NCBI RefSeq assembly: GCF_000970305.1 | Contig: NZ_CP009517.1 | Coordinates: 1,612,001-1,676,000 of the forward strand | Direction: 5' to 3' | DNA: 64,000 nucleotides | Source of the DNA: Methanosarcina barkeri 3 | GTDB lineage: Archaea > Halobacteriota > Methanosarcinia > Methanosarcinales > Methanosarcinaceae | In this document: one piece after another, positions 48,631-57,624 of the stretch | Layout: each line of letters opens with the position of its first letter | Numbering within the stretch: position 1 is the first letter of the stretch | Notes under the pieces: model-generated | What the model saw: only the letters and a program-made list of their open reading frames with translations | Told to the model about the DNA's origin: nothing | Database searches by the model: none | Translations under genes and position numbers: made by a program

Positions 48631-51504
48631 ATGGCTAAATTTGAAGACGAGAAAAAACCCGAAAATGAATTGAAAAAGTCTTATCAGTCTACTCTTATCC
48701 CCGAAAAGAAAGATGAAGAAAAAGATGAAGAGGTGGAAAATAAGGACGGTTCAATCGACCTTACACAGGAAGATTCGAGCAAAAAAGTGGAACTAAACGT
48801 GTCCGACCCTGCTTCAGACGATCCGGATGACGAAGGTATGGAGCCAGATAAGAGTGGAGTTACTACCATCCTTATCGAAAACGAGATGAAACGCTCTTAC
48901 ATTAACTATGCGATGAGTGTAATTGTTGGAAGAGCTCTTCCGGATGCAAGGGATGGCTTTAAGCCAGTTCACCGCAGGATCCTTTTTGCCATGAAAGATG
49001 CAGGGATTACGCATGACAAGCCTTACAAGAAGTCAGCCCGTGTGGTAGGAGACGTGCTCGGTAAATATCACCCACACGGAGATACTGCGGTCTATGACAC
49101 TATTGTGCGTATGGTCCAGGATTTCTCACTTCGTTATCCTTTAATTGACGGGCAGGGTAACTTCGGGTCAATAGATGGGGATTCGGCTGCTGCCATGCGT
49201 TACACTGAAGTCCGCATGGACAGAATCGCAGAAGAGATGCTGGTAGACATCGACAAGGAAACAGTACCCTTCATGCCAAATTACGACGGGTCAATGGAAG
49301 AACCCGAAGTCCTCCCTGCAAAACTTCCGAATCTTCTTGTCAATGGATCCACTGGTATTGCAGTAGGAATGGCAACAAACATGGCCCCTCATAATATCGG
49401 AGAGGTCATTGACGGCATTCTTATGCTTATTGAAAATTCTGAGATCACAATTCCTGAACTCATGACTGTAATCAAAGGGCCGGACTTTCCTACACGTGCT
49501 CACATTCTTGGAACAGCAGGCATAAAATCGGCTTATATGACCGGAAGAGGCTCTGTAAAGATTCGGGCCGTTGCCGATATTCAGGAGTTAAAAAAAGACA
49601 GACAGCAGATTATCATAACCGAGCTTCCCTACCAGGTAAATAAGGCCAGGATGATTGAGAATATTGCCCAGCTAGTTAGGGAAAAGACAATCGTAGGAAT
49701 TTCCGACCTTCGTGACGAGTCTGATAGGGAAGGAATCAGGGTTGTTATCGAGCTTTCTCGAGGCACGAACCCAAAGGTTGTTTTGAACCAGCTTTATAAG
49801 CATACTCAAATGGAGACCACTTTCGGGATAATTAATCTGGCTCTTGTTGACGGAAAACCAAAAGAGCTGAACCTCAAGGAACTTCTTCAGATATATCTTG
49901 AGTACAGGATGGAAATTATCCAGAAGCGTACTCTTTATGACCTCAAGAAAAGCGAAGAAAGAGCTCATGTCCTTGACGGGCTTAAGATTGCCCTGGATAA
50001 CATAGACGAGATCGTTGCTCTGATAAAGGGCTCAGCAAACGCTGATGAAGCTAAGCAGGGCCTGATGGAGAATTTTGCCCTTGATGAGATTCAGTCAAGA
50101 GCTATCCTTGATATGCGCCTGCAGCGCCTGACAGGACTTGAAACTCAGAAGGTACTTGAGGAGCTTGAAGGTCTTGTAAAGCTGATAGGTGAACTCCGAA
50201 AAATCCTTGAAAGTGATGAACTCAAGTACGAGATAATCAGGAATGAACTTCTTGAGCTCAAGGAAAAGTATGGGGATGCTCGCAGGACAAAAATCGTGCA
50301 GGCTGCTTCTGAAGTAAGGGAAGAGGATCTGATTCATGAAGAAGAAGTTGTTGTCACAATTACTAACGGAGGCTACATAAAGCGCATCCCGCTCAGGACT
50401 TACACCATGCAGCGCCGCGGAGGTCGGGGTATAATCGGCATGGAAATGAAAGAAGAAGACTTCGTGGAGAATCTCTTCATTTCCTCAACCCATAACTATA
50501 TCCTTTTCTTCACAAACCTTGGAAGGCTCTACTGGGAAAAAGTATATGAGATCCCTGAAGGCTCCCGACAGTCCAGAGGCAAATCCATAGTGAACCTTCT
50601 GGAGCTTAAGGAAGACGAAACAGTTAACGCAATGATCCCTGTCAAGGAGTTTGATGAAAACCACTATCTGCTTATGGCAACAAGGGCAGGCACGATCAAA
50701 AAGACTCCTCTCTCGGAATTCAAGAACCCGAGGAAAGCAGGCATAATTGCAGTCACACTGGATGAGGACGACGAGCTTGTAAGAGTTCTCCTTACCAATG
50801 GCAAAAAAGAAGTCCTGATGGTTTCAAAGAAAGGCAAAGCTATCCGCTTCTCTGAAGAAGATGTCCGTCCTATGGGTCGAACCGCAAGAGGTGTCCGGGG
50901 TATGACTCTTGAAGGCCAGGGCGACGAAGTTGTCAGTCTGGACATTGTCGACGAAACCACGACCCTCCTGACCGTAACTGAAAACGGCTTTGGCAAGAGA
51001 ACGGAATACTCCCAGTATCCTGCTCACCGGCGTGGCGGAAAAGGTGTGATAACAATCATTACCAATGAGAGGAACGGTCCGGTCTCAAGAGTTCGCTCCG
51101 TAGCCAATGACGATGAACTTATCTTCACCAGTGCCGAGGGTATCATTATCCGCATTCCTGCGAAAGAGATTTCGATCCAGGGCAGAAATACTCAGGGCGT
51201 AAGGATCATTAATCTCAAACCCGGCGACAAAGTCGCAGGTATAGCCAGGATTGAAAACGGAAAAGCCGAAAAGAACCTGAAACTCATAGCCTTTGAAGGT
51301 AAAGAAGCTATAGAAGCAATTGGAGCCGGAGAAGGAGCTGCGATCTTAGAGGACGAAGGTGAGGAACTCGATGAGTTTGCCGAATCAGAAGACTTTGAAA
51401 TTATCGACGAAGACGAAGAAACCGAAGAATTAGAAGATGACGAAGCAGAAAAAGATGATGACGCAGAAGAAGAGGACGAAAACGAAGAAATTGAAGAAGA
51501 CTGA
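48631..51504 (+). CDS. gyrA: DNA gyrase subunit A with acidic N- and C-terminal extensions
   Basis: 957 residues. After an unusual hydrophilic, acidic N-terminal extension of about 75 residues (KKDEEKDEEVENKDG ... DPDDEGMEPD) the standard domain begins at ENEMKRSYINYAMSVIVGRALPD. Catalytic Tyr191 in MRYTEVR. The beta-pinwheel contains the GyrA box QRRGGRG (about 594-600), which marks gyrase rather than topoisomerase IV. The last 60 residues are almost entirely Asp/Glu. Bacterial GyrA normally starts close to the conserved domain, so the N-terminal extension is the odd feature. GAGGTG ribosome site. Confidence 0.96.
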   Translation: MAKFEDEKKPENELKKSYQSTLIPEKKDEEKDEEVENKDGSIDLTQEDSSKKVELNVSDPASDDPDDEGMEPDKSGVTTILIENEMKRSYINYAMSVIVGRALPDARDGFKPVHRRILFAMKDAGITHDKPYKKSARVVGDVLGKYHPHGDTAVYDTIVRMVQDFSLRYPLIDGQGNFGSIDGDSAAAMRYTEVRMDRIAEEMLVDIDKETVPFMPNYDGSMEEPEVLPAKLPNLLVNGSTGIAVGMATNMAPHNIGEVIDGILMLIENSEITIPELMTVIKGPDFPTRAHILGTAGIKSAYMTGRGSVKIRAVADIQELKKDRQQIIITELPYQVNKARMIENIAQLVREKTIVGISDLRDESDREGIRVVIELSRGTNPKVVLNQLYKHTQMETTFGIINLALVDGKPKELNLKELLQIYLEYRMEIIQKRTLYDLKKSEERAHVLDGLKIALDNIDEIVALIKGSANADEAKQGLMENFALDEIQSRAILDMRLQRLTGLETQKVLEELEGLVKLIGELRKILESDELKYEIIRNELLELKEKYGDARRTKIVQAASEVREEDLIHEEEVVVTITNGGYIKRIPLRTYTMQRRGGRGIIGMEMKEEDFVENLFISSTHNYILFFTNLGRLYWEKVYEIPEGSRQSRGKSIVNLLELKEDETVNAMIPVKEFDENHYLLMATRAGTIKKTPLSEFKNPRKAGIIAVTLDEDDELVRVLLTNGKKEVLMVSKKGKAIRFSEEDVRPMGRTARGVRGMTLEGQGDEVVSLDIVDETTTLLTVTENGFGKRTEYSQYPAHRRGGKGVITIITNERNGPVSRVRSVANDDELIFTSAEGIIIRIPAKEISIQGRNTQGVRIINLKPGDKVAGIARIENGKAEKNLKLIAFEGKEAIEAIGAGEGAAILEDEGEELDEFAESEDFEIIDEDEETEELEDDEAEKDDDAEEEDENEEIEED

Positions 51505-51515
51505 ATAACGTATTC

Positions 51516-51541
51516 GAGTGAAGAAAAATAGTTCTTCACTC
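51516..51541 (+). terminator. gyrA terminator hairpin
   Basis: GAGTGAAGAA (51516-51525) pairs perfectly with TTCTTCACTC (51532-51541), 6-nt loop. Located 12 bp after the gyrA stop. No T-run follows. Confidence 0.65.
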
Positions 51542-51940
51542 AAACTGCTGTCGGAATAAAGACTTTGTGGGGTAGTTTTCCGGTGGCAGGCTTTTTGTTT
51601 GGAGGGAAGCCGGGAGGTAGACGTATTTTTCAGGACGCAGGTTTTTGAATAGGTTTTTTTGAAAGACTGATTACCGGAAGGTGTAGTTTTTAGAATTTTA
51701 ACTATTCAGGGTCAATTTGAGTTTTGATTCTTCTTAAAAACAAGTGCCATACAGCAGTGAACTCACAGGACGAATAAAAAGCAAATATGGATGATGAGAT
51801 CAATTATCTCCATAATAGGCTTATACTGCTTTTTTAGGTAATTTCCTCAGAGGTGTCAAACATTTATCTGTACAATAATATTGCACAATACTATTACACA
51901 ATAATATAACAGATAATTGATAATAAAGAACATTAGGAAG

Positions 51941-52067
51941 TTGTATATACCTGGACCAACATTATAACTTATAACTCAATCGCCTGAATAAATTGCCCAA
52001 AGTGTCTATATAAACAATAATTTCCCGAACAATGGTGAGCGAGTTAACATAAAGGGGGTATAAAATA
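51941..52067 (+). promoter_or_regulatory. Conserved promoter of chagasin-like gene 1
   Basis: The box AAGTTGTATATAC at about 51938-51950 and the following 110 bp align with the region upstream of the second copy (box at 52835-52844). Both have the TATA box about 115-125 bp before the ATG, implying a long leader. Confidence 0.55.
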
Positions 52068-52385
52068 ATGCAAGAATTAAAGATATTACCGCCAATTAAT
52101 GCAAAAGTTGGAGACATATTTGAAATATCAATACCGTCAAATCCTGCTTCGACCGGCTACAACTGCTTACTATCAGAGATGCCACACTGTGTTTACTTTG
52201 TGGAATCAACATATGTACCCGATGAACCTATAAAACCAGGAAGCGGAGGAATTAGCAAGTTCAAGTTTCTTGCAGTCAAGAAAGGTGAAGGCAAGATTAT
52301 TTTCCATAGCGTGAGATTCTCTCACCCTCCGGAGATACTGGAACCTACAGTTATGCAACAAAGATTTGTTGTAGTAAACCAGTAA
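52068..52385 (+). CDS. Chagasin-like cysteine protease inhibitor, copy 1
   Basis: 105 residues, family I42. The three protease-contacting loops are visible: NPASTGYNC (25-33; the N-P-T-T-G-Y motif), a Gly-rich G-S-G-G loop (about 58-62) and R-F-S-H-P-P-E (about 84-90, R-P-W position). These small beta-sandwich proteins block papain-family proteases. No signal peptide, so it would act in the cytoplasm. GGGGG ribosome site. Highly similar to the copy at 52958. Confidence 0.85.
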   Translation: MQELKILPPINAKVGDIFEISIPSNPASTGYNCLLSEMPHCVYFVESTYVPDEPIKPGSGGISKFKFLAVKKGEGKIIFHSVRFSHPPEILEPTVMQQRFVVVNQ

Positions 52386-52406
52386 AATGGCTTTGTTTTG
52401 CCATTT
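52385..52406 (+). terminator. Hairpin after chagasin-like copy 1
   Basis: AAATGGC/GCCATTT, 8-nt T-rich loop, overlapping the stop region. The same hairpin follows copy 2. Confidence 0.6.
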
Positions 52407-52957
52407 ACATTTCACTTTTTTTTAGTTACTCATTCTAATTTACTTTAAGTTTCAGTCAGTTACTATTTTCAACCAGTTACTATTCTCAACCTATTTTTTG
52501 CGGATTTTGTTCTTCAGAACCGTGTGAATTTTGCTGCTTTTTATAAAGTAGATTTATAAAGAGCTAAATCAGAAAAATTCTAGAAAGAAATGAAGAGAAA
52601 TGGGAGTTTAACGGAGTCAAACGGAGTAAAATGGAGAGAAATGGAGAGAAATGGAGAGAAATGGAGTAAAATGGAGAGAAATGGAGTAAAATGGAGAGAA
52701 ATGGAGTAAAATGGAGTAAAATGGAGAGAAAGTCTAAAAGAGTCATATTAATTATTATTTATAAAGAGTTAATACATATTTTTTGTGATGAAATAAAAAA
52801 TAGGTATTATATAATATTATATAATGTTAGAAAGTTGTATATACTTAAAATACATTTTACCTTATAACTTAACCGTTTTTAGATAAATTGTGTAAAGAAT
52901 TTTCACACAATATTATCAGAAAAATGGCGAGAGTTAACACAAAGGAGGAACGAAATA
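52407..52957. repeat. Intergenic region with 10-bp tandem repeats
   Basis: About thirteen decamers alternating ATGGAGAGAA and ATGGAGTAAA (52605-52735). The right part is the conserved promoter of copy 2 (TATA at 52835-52844). Confidence 0.85.
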
Positions 52958-53272
52958 ATGCAAGAGTTAGAATTATTGCCCCCGATACATAAGAAAGTTG
53001 GAGAGATATTCGAAATTTCAATACCATCGAATCCTGCTTCAACCGGTTACAACTGCTTACTGTCAGAGATGCCAAGTTGTGTTTACTTTGTAGAATCAAC
53101 GTATGTACCCGATGAACCTACTATCCCGGGAAGAGGTGGAACCAGCAAGTTCAAGTTTCTCACGGTCGAAAATGGAGACGGTAAAATTATTTTTCATAGT
53201 GTGAGATTTTCTCACCCTCCTGATATACTGGAACCTACAGTTATGCAACAAAGGACTGTTATAGTAGAGTAA
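52958..53272 (+). CDS. Chagasin-like cysteine protease inhibitor, copy 2
   Basis: 104 residues, sharing most of its sequence with copy 1, including NPASTGYNC, a G-R-G-G loop (Gly-Arg-Gly-Gly instead of Gly-Ser-Gly-Gly) and R-F-S-H-P-P-D. The difference in the second loop could shift the target protease. AAAGGAGG ribosome site. Promoter and terminator are also duplicated, so the unit copied was a whole transcription unit. Confidence 0.85.
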   Translation: MQELELLPPIHKKVGEIFEISIPSNPASTGYNCLLSEMPSCVYFVESTYVPDEPTIPGRGGTSKFKFLTVENGDGKIIFHSVRFSHPPDILEPTVMQQRTVIVE

Positions 53273-53353
53273 GTAGAGTAATAAAATGGTTTTATAGTAA
53301 GAGTAATAAAATGGCTTTATAGTAGAGTAATAAAATGGCTTATTTTGCCATTT
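53266..53353 (+). terminator. Stop-codon repeats and hairpin after copy 2
   Basis: GTAGAGTAA of the gene end is repeated, then AGAGTAATAAAATGGCTTTAT-type units (about 53285-53340) lead to the hairpin AAATGGC/GCCATTT at 53333-53353. Confidence 0.7.
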
Positions 53354-53687
53354 ATCTTCCATTTTTCCATAACAATTCATTCTATTTTGCATTAAGTTTC
53401 TGTCAATTACTATTTTTCAGCCTGTTTTTTGCGAATTTTTGAATTGACTTTTTGAGTGAACCATGCCTTAATCAGAAATTTTTCAAATTTCTGAATTCAG
53501 GGTAGGTTTGAGTTTCGCTGAACCTTAAACGAGGTATCATAAGACTTCGAAGCAGGCGGCGAAAACCGAAAAAAGTGAAAGCATTTAATTAATATTCATA
53601 AATTAAAACAAAAAACTAATAAGGTAATGATTAAAAAGGATTAGCAAGTAACAATTTATTTTATGTCAACACTTATTGAGGTAAATC
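53354..53687. other. Intergenic region and promoter of the PARIS-like pair
   Basis: No gene. AT content rises towards the start of the ATPase gene; a TATA-like TTTAATTAATATTCATAAA at about 53584. Confidence 0.45.
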
Positions 53688-55073
53688 ATGAGATTAAAAC
53701 AGATTTCGATAGAAGGCTTATTTGATTTATACAATTATAATATTCCTTTAAGTACGGATGAAAGAGTGACTATAATAATTGCCCCAAATGGCTACGGAAA
53801 AACAACTATTTTTAAACTTATTAAAGCAGCAATAGATGTTGACATTGAATATATTAGAAAAATACCATTTAATATATTTAAAATCGAATTCGAAAACAAA
53901 GAATTGTTAGAGGACATTGAAGAAATCTCAAGCATTGAAATTACAAAAGAAGGTATTCTTTGTAGCAATGATGAAATTCCACATGAGCTTGTGAAATGTA
54001 AAGTAACTGAATCAGGTGGAAAAACTGAGGAATATAATCTAACTCCGGATAAATACCCAAAAGATGATTTTGAACTTAGGAATATTTTGAAATTTATAGA
54101 AATAAATATGCAAATCGAAAGAGTTGGGGTTAATAAATGGAAAGATTTGAAAACAGGTGACATACTGGAGATTTCAGATTTAATTAAAATTTACGGATAT
54201 CGCTTTCCTCCTTCTTATTCCAATTTGCCTGATTATTATAAGTTAAAAGATGAGTTGAAGGAAATAAAAGTCCATTTGATAGAATCTCAAAGACTAATGA
54301 AATACGATTCTCAAATAGATTATCAAGAACATGATCCAAACAGGAAAAAAGTCGTACCGGTTCAAGTAGTTCTCGAATATTCTGAGGACCTTGTAAAAAG
54401 AATAGAAAATAAAAATTCGGAATATGCAAGTATATCTCAGAAGCTCGATAGTACGTTTCCTCACAGATTAATTCAAAATGCAGGTTCCGATGCTGTTGAG
54501 ATACTTGATGAGAAAGCAATCTATGAAAGGATTCAAGAAATAGAGACCAAAAATAAAAATCTTATGGAATTAGGTATTTTAGAGTCCAGAGAATCCAATG
54601 AATTACCTCAAGAAAATATGACAGGTGAAAGAAGAAAAGTCCTTACACTTTATATTGAAGATACCGAAGCAAAATTATCTGTGTTTAATGATTTGGCAAG
54701 GAAAATGAGCTTATTTAAAGAAATAATCAATAAGCAATTTTCAAATAAGTCAATTGAGGTTAAAAAAAGCAAGGGTTTCGTTTTTAAATTCAAGAATGGC
54801 AAAGTATTGACTCCTGAAAAATTATCTTCCGGCGAGCAACACGAAGTTATAATAAACTACGAATTGCTGTTCAAAACCGAAGAGAACTCAATAATTCTAA
54901 TAGACGAGCCTGAAATCTCATTGCATATAATGTGGCAAGAAGAAATAATCAAGAATTTACTGAGAATTGCAGAACTTAATAAACTAAACATTATTGTTGC
55001 GACACATTCACCTCAAATTATTGATGATCGTTGGGATTTAACAGTTGACCTTGAAGAGGGTGAAGGTCAGTGA
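53688..55073 (+). CDS. AAA (AAA_15-like) ATPase, AriA-type PARIS sensor
   Basis: 461 residues. ABC/SMC-like ATPase: Walker A APNGYGKTT (32-40), a long charged central helical insert (about 150-360), signature LSSGEQHE (about 379-386), Walker B IILIDEPEISLH (about 402-413) and H-loop ATHSP (about 438-442). Followed by an overlapping DUF4435 gene, the arrangement of the two-gene PARIS system, in which AriA senses phage-encoded anti-restriction proteins and releases AriB. GAGG ribosome site. Codon use is AT-rich compared with the gyrase genes, consistent with transfer. An OLD/Septu-type ATPase was considered, but the partner gene favours PARIS. Confidence 0.82.
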   Translation: MRLKQISIEGLFDLYNYNIPLSTDERVTIIIAPNGYGKTTIFKLIKAAIDVDIEYIRKIPFNIFKIEFENKELLEDIEEISSIEITKEGILCSNDEIPHELVKCKVTESGGKTEEYNLTPDKYPKDDFELRNILKFIEINMQIERVGVNKWKDLKTGDILEISDLIKIYGYRFPPSYSNLPDYYKLKDELKEIKVHLIESQRLMKYDSQIDYQEHDPNRKKVVPVQVVLEYSEDLVKRIENKNSEYASISQKLDSTFPHRLIQNAGSDAVEILDEKAIYERIQEIETKNKNLMELGILESRESNELPQENMTGERRKVLTLYIEDTEAKLSVFNDLARKMSLFKEIINKQFSNKSIEVKKSKGFVFKFKNGKVLTPEKLSSGEQHEVIINYELLFKTEENSIILIDEPEISLHIMWQEEIIKNLLRIAELNKLNIIVATHSPQIIDDRWDLTVDLEEGEGQ

Positions 55074-55942
55074 GAGATAAAATAAAAGCCGAAGCAATTG
55101 CAAATGAAATTTGTATGAATAAAAAATATCGCAAAGGAGCAATTGTTTTGGTTGAAGGGATAACAGATAAGGTCCTTTTCAACAAGTTTGTCGACACTGA
55201 ACACTGTCATATAAAAGATGCGACAGGAAAACAAAAAGTGATTAAAGCAATTCCAATGATTAAAGAAAGAAATCCGGCTTTAAAAGTTTTAGGTATTGTA
55301 GATTCTGATTTTTATCGGCTTGATGGCCAAGTTTTGAATTCTGACATTTTGATCACAGATACTCACGATATTGAAACCATGATGATAAAGACAAAAGCTC
55401 TCGATTATGCAATGAGTGAGTATGCAAACGAAGAAAGGTTGAAAGCTTTTTTTGAAAAAAACAGTAAAAACTTGAGAGAAACTTTATTAGAAAGTTCGCT
55501 TTGGATAGGATATTTGTTATGGATATCTCAAAAAGGTTTTCCTCTAAGTTTCAATGAATTGGATTTTAAAAAATTTGTTGACAATGAGAACTTGGAGTTT
55601 AACTTGGACAACTTCATTTTTGAAATACTGGGCAAAAACGGAAATTTCCGGTACGATGCACAAACTTTAAAAAACAAACTGAACGAAGCCTTTGATATAG
55701 CACATGACAAATGGCAGGTCTGTAGAGGTCATGATATGATTAAAATATTAATTTTGGGGCTTCAATATATATTCGGCGTTTGCGATTGCAGAAAATTAAA
55801 TCAACAACAACTTCATGATATTATTGAATCAAAGTTAATAGAAGCTTATAATTCCTCAGATTTTGTTAAAACAAAGTTATATGATTCAATAAAAAGATGG
55901 GAAACGGAAAATGATCAAATTACCCTAAACCCGAACTTATGA
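55070..55942 (+). CDS. DUF4435 Toprim nuclease, AriB-type PARIS effector
   Basis: 290 residues, GTG start overlapping the ATPase stop (GTGA). The N-terminal half is Toprim/DUF4435: catalytic Glu29 in IVLVEGITDK, the Asp78-x-Asp80 pair in GIVDSDFYR, and TDTHDIETMM. The C-terminal half is helical (about 140-290). In PARIS, AriB is kept inactive by AriA and acts as a toxic nuclease (tRNA cleavage has been shown for characterised systems). All three acidic residues are intact, so the protein should be active. No anti-phage trigger or toxin neighbour is otherwise present. Confidence 0.82.
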   Translation: MRDKIKAEAIANEICMNKKYRKGAIVLVEGITDKVLFNKFVDTEHCHIKDATGKQKVIKAIPMIKERNPALKVLGIVDSDFYRLDGQVLNSDILITDTHDIETMMIKTKALDYAMSEYANEERLKAFFEKNSKNLRETLLESSLWIGYLLWISQKGFPLSFNELDFKKFVDNENLEFNLDNFIFEILGKNGNFRYDAQTLKNKLNEAFDIAHDKWQVCRGHDMIKILILGLQYIFGVCDCRKLNQQQLHDIIESKLIEAYNSSDFVKTKLYDSIKRWETENDQITLNPNL

Positions 55943-56029
55943 ATTTCAGATTTACAACTTATTTTTAACATCAAAGTTCTCTTTTTCAACTCATTACATA
56001 TAACTGACATTACATATAGATCGAAAAAC

Positions 56030-57088
56030 CTAAAATTCCCTAAACCGATTCTCCTCCAACTTCTTCTCCCTACTTTCTTGCTCACTCGCATAAGCCACAT
56101 ACTCTCCGCTCTCCTTATCGAAAACGAACCTGTAAACTGTTTTGAAATAAGCCCAGTATTTGACATACTGATCTCTTGCATCGCTCAGCCTAACCGTCAC
56201 CGAGCCATTTTCTTCCGAAACGCTGTAAACAGGATAATCGATCTCCTGAGGAACAGCTGTGCTGTAGAGTTTTCCGGCTTTTTCAATATAAGCGGAGGCA
56301 TCGGGAACGTCGCCGGTAACGTTGATTTTCTCGATATAATCACTTTTTCCGATCCCGGACCAGTAGCTCACTTCCATAACCCTGTAATGTGTGGAATTAT
56401 AAGGATAAGCGGCAAGAAACTTCCCGAAAGACGAGGGATAGGTGTCTTCATAGCTGATTTTTGCGCCTTCCGCGCTGGAAATATAATTCACAAGAAATAA
56501 TTTTGCCACCGGCAGGACTGCAAGCCAGACCACAAGCACGATTAAAAGCGCGGGATAGAGTTTGCTCCGGTTTTCCGTAACAAATGTACAGAAGTTATTG
56601 AATTTTCCATTCCATTTGCCTCGGTTTTTCATGTAAGCCACGAGTAAAACGAAAACGGGCAGAAGAGGAAGAATATTTGCCAGCGGATCGAAGAAGTAAA
56701 TGGCTCCGAGAGTGGATGTTCCGGTGCTGAATGGATAGAAAGGACGCATTTTCCAGCTTGTCGCGTAATCAAGATAAACATGGGAAAATATAGCTGCAAA
56801 GCCGGCAGCTGTAAATAAGCGGTCTTTTGTTTTAAGCCAGATTAAAAACGTGACAAGCAGAATGAAAAGGATTGAATGAAGAAATTCCCTATGGCCGAAC
56901 AGGTAAAAGAGCTGGTTTCGAGTTTCGTGGCTTACGCTGCCACCAAGAAGGGCAAATATAATGTATGGAATAAAATCCAGGTCAGGAAGGATTGCCAGAA
57001 ATCCGAGAACGTTTCGCTTTTTTCCTTTGAAGCCAAGAGTAAGGGCAATCAGAAGGCCGACTCCCAGGTGGGAAAGTGTATTTACCAT
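56030..57088 (-). CDS. Membrane-bound metal-dependent hydrolase (YdjM/DUF457-like)
   Basis: 352 residues. N-terminal His-rich membrane domain: TLSHLGVGLLIA (His7), ILPDLDFIPYI, GHREFLHSILF and FSHVYLDYAT together give the conserved His/Asp set of the family. About five membrane helices in the first 200 residues. The C-terminal 150 residues form an extracellular domain (YRVMEVSYWSGIG ... VYRFVFDKESGEYVAYASE). Related bacterial proteins are LexA-regulated or phospholipid-linked, but the reaction is not settled. Convergent with the AriB gene. Confidence 0.82.
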   Translation of the reverse strand: MVNTLSHLGVGLLIALTLGFKGKKRNVLGFLAILPDLDFIPYIIFALLGGSVSHETRNQLFYLFGHREFLHSILFILLVTFLIWLKTKDRLFTAAGFAAIFSHVYLDYATSWKMRPFYPFSTGTSTLGAIYFFDPLANILPLLPVFVLLVAYMKNRGKWNGKFNNFCTFVTENRSKLYPALLIVLVVWLAVLPVAKLFLVNYISSAEGAKISYEDTYPSSFGKFLAAYPYNSTHYRVMEVSYWSGIGKSDYIEKINVTGDVPDASAYIEKAGKLYSTAVPQEIDYPVYSVSEENGSVTVRLSDARDQYVKYWAYFKTVYRFVFDKESGEYVAYASEQESREKKLEENRFREF

Positions 57089-57624
57089 TTGTCTTCTTCC
57101 TGACTGATTTTTTATTTTTATTTTTAGTGAAGTCCAGGTATTTTATTCAATACTTTGGATAAATTTCTGGAAAAATCTCTTATAGTTTGCATCTTTTACC
57201 TTTAAATAGATGTAATGTATAATTATATTTTGCATCTGGAATTGCCATACGGCAATTTAGTGTGTGTTTAACAAAATAAAATAGCAGAGTCGCCCTAAAC
57301 AGAATCGTTTTAATTGCAAAGTTCTGTTAAATCATTAAGGGGAAAACTGGTTAGCAGCTTTGTATGGAGCTTTTTAAACTGGAGTTTGAAGCCGGAGGCT
57401 TAAGTCAGTACATGAACTCAGTGTAAATCAAATTCCATAGATAAGTTCTGTAGATAAACTCTAGGTATAAGTTCCATGTATATATTCCGTGATAAGTTCC
57501 ATGATAAATTCCACGGATAAATTCCACGGATAAATTCCACAGATAGATTTTACAGATAAATCTCGTGTGGACTCGTTCCAAACAAACTTTGCAAAACCAG
57601 CAATAAGGAATAGGGGAAAATAAT
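57089..57624. repeat. Intergenic region with 13-bp repeats before superoxide dismutase
   Basis: About ten diverged copies of GATAAATTCCACG (13-bp spacing) from about 57437 to 57566; the central three are near identical. They end about 60 bp before the sod start and so lie in its promoter or leader. No gene. Confidence 0.85.

Larger units (their letters stand above)
51505..52067. other. Intergenic region between gyrA and the first chagasin-like gene
   Basis: Begins with the gyrA terminator and ends with the conserved promoter of the inhibitor gene. The middle is AT-rich with no gene. Confidence 0.5.

Noticed and set aside
53688-55942. Gabija or OLD-type single-gene nuclease system
   Set aside because: The ATPase has no Toprim domain of its own and the second gene is DUF4435, not UvrD-like helicase or HNH.
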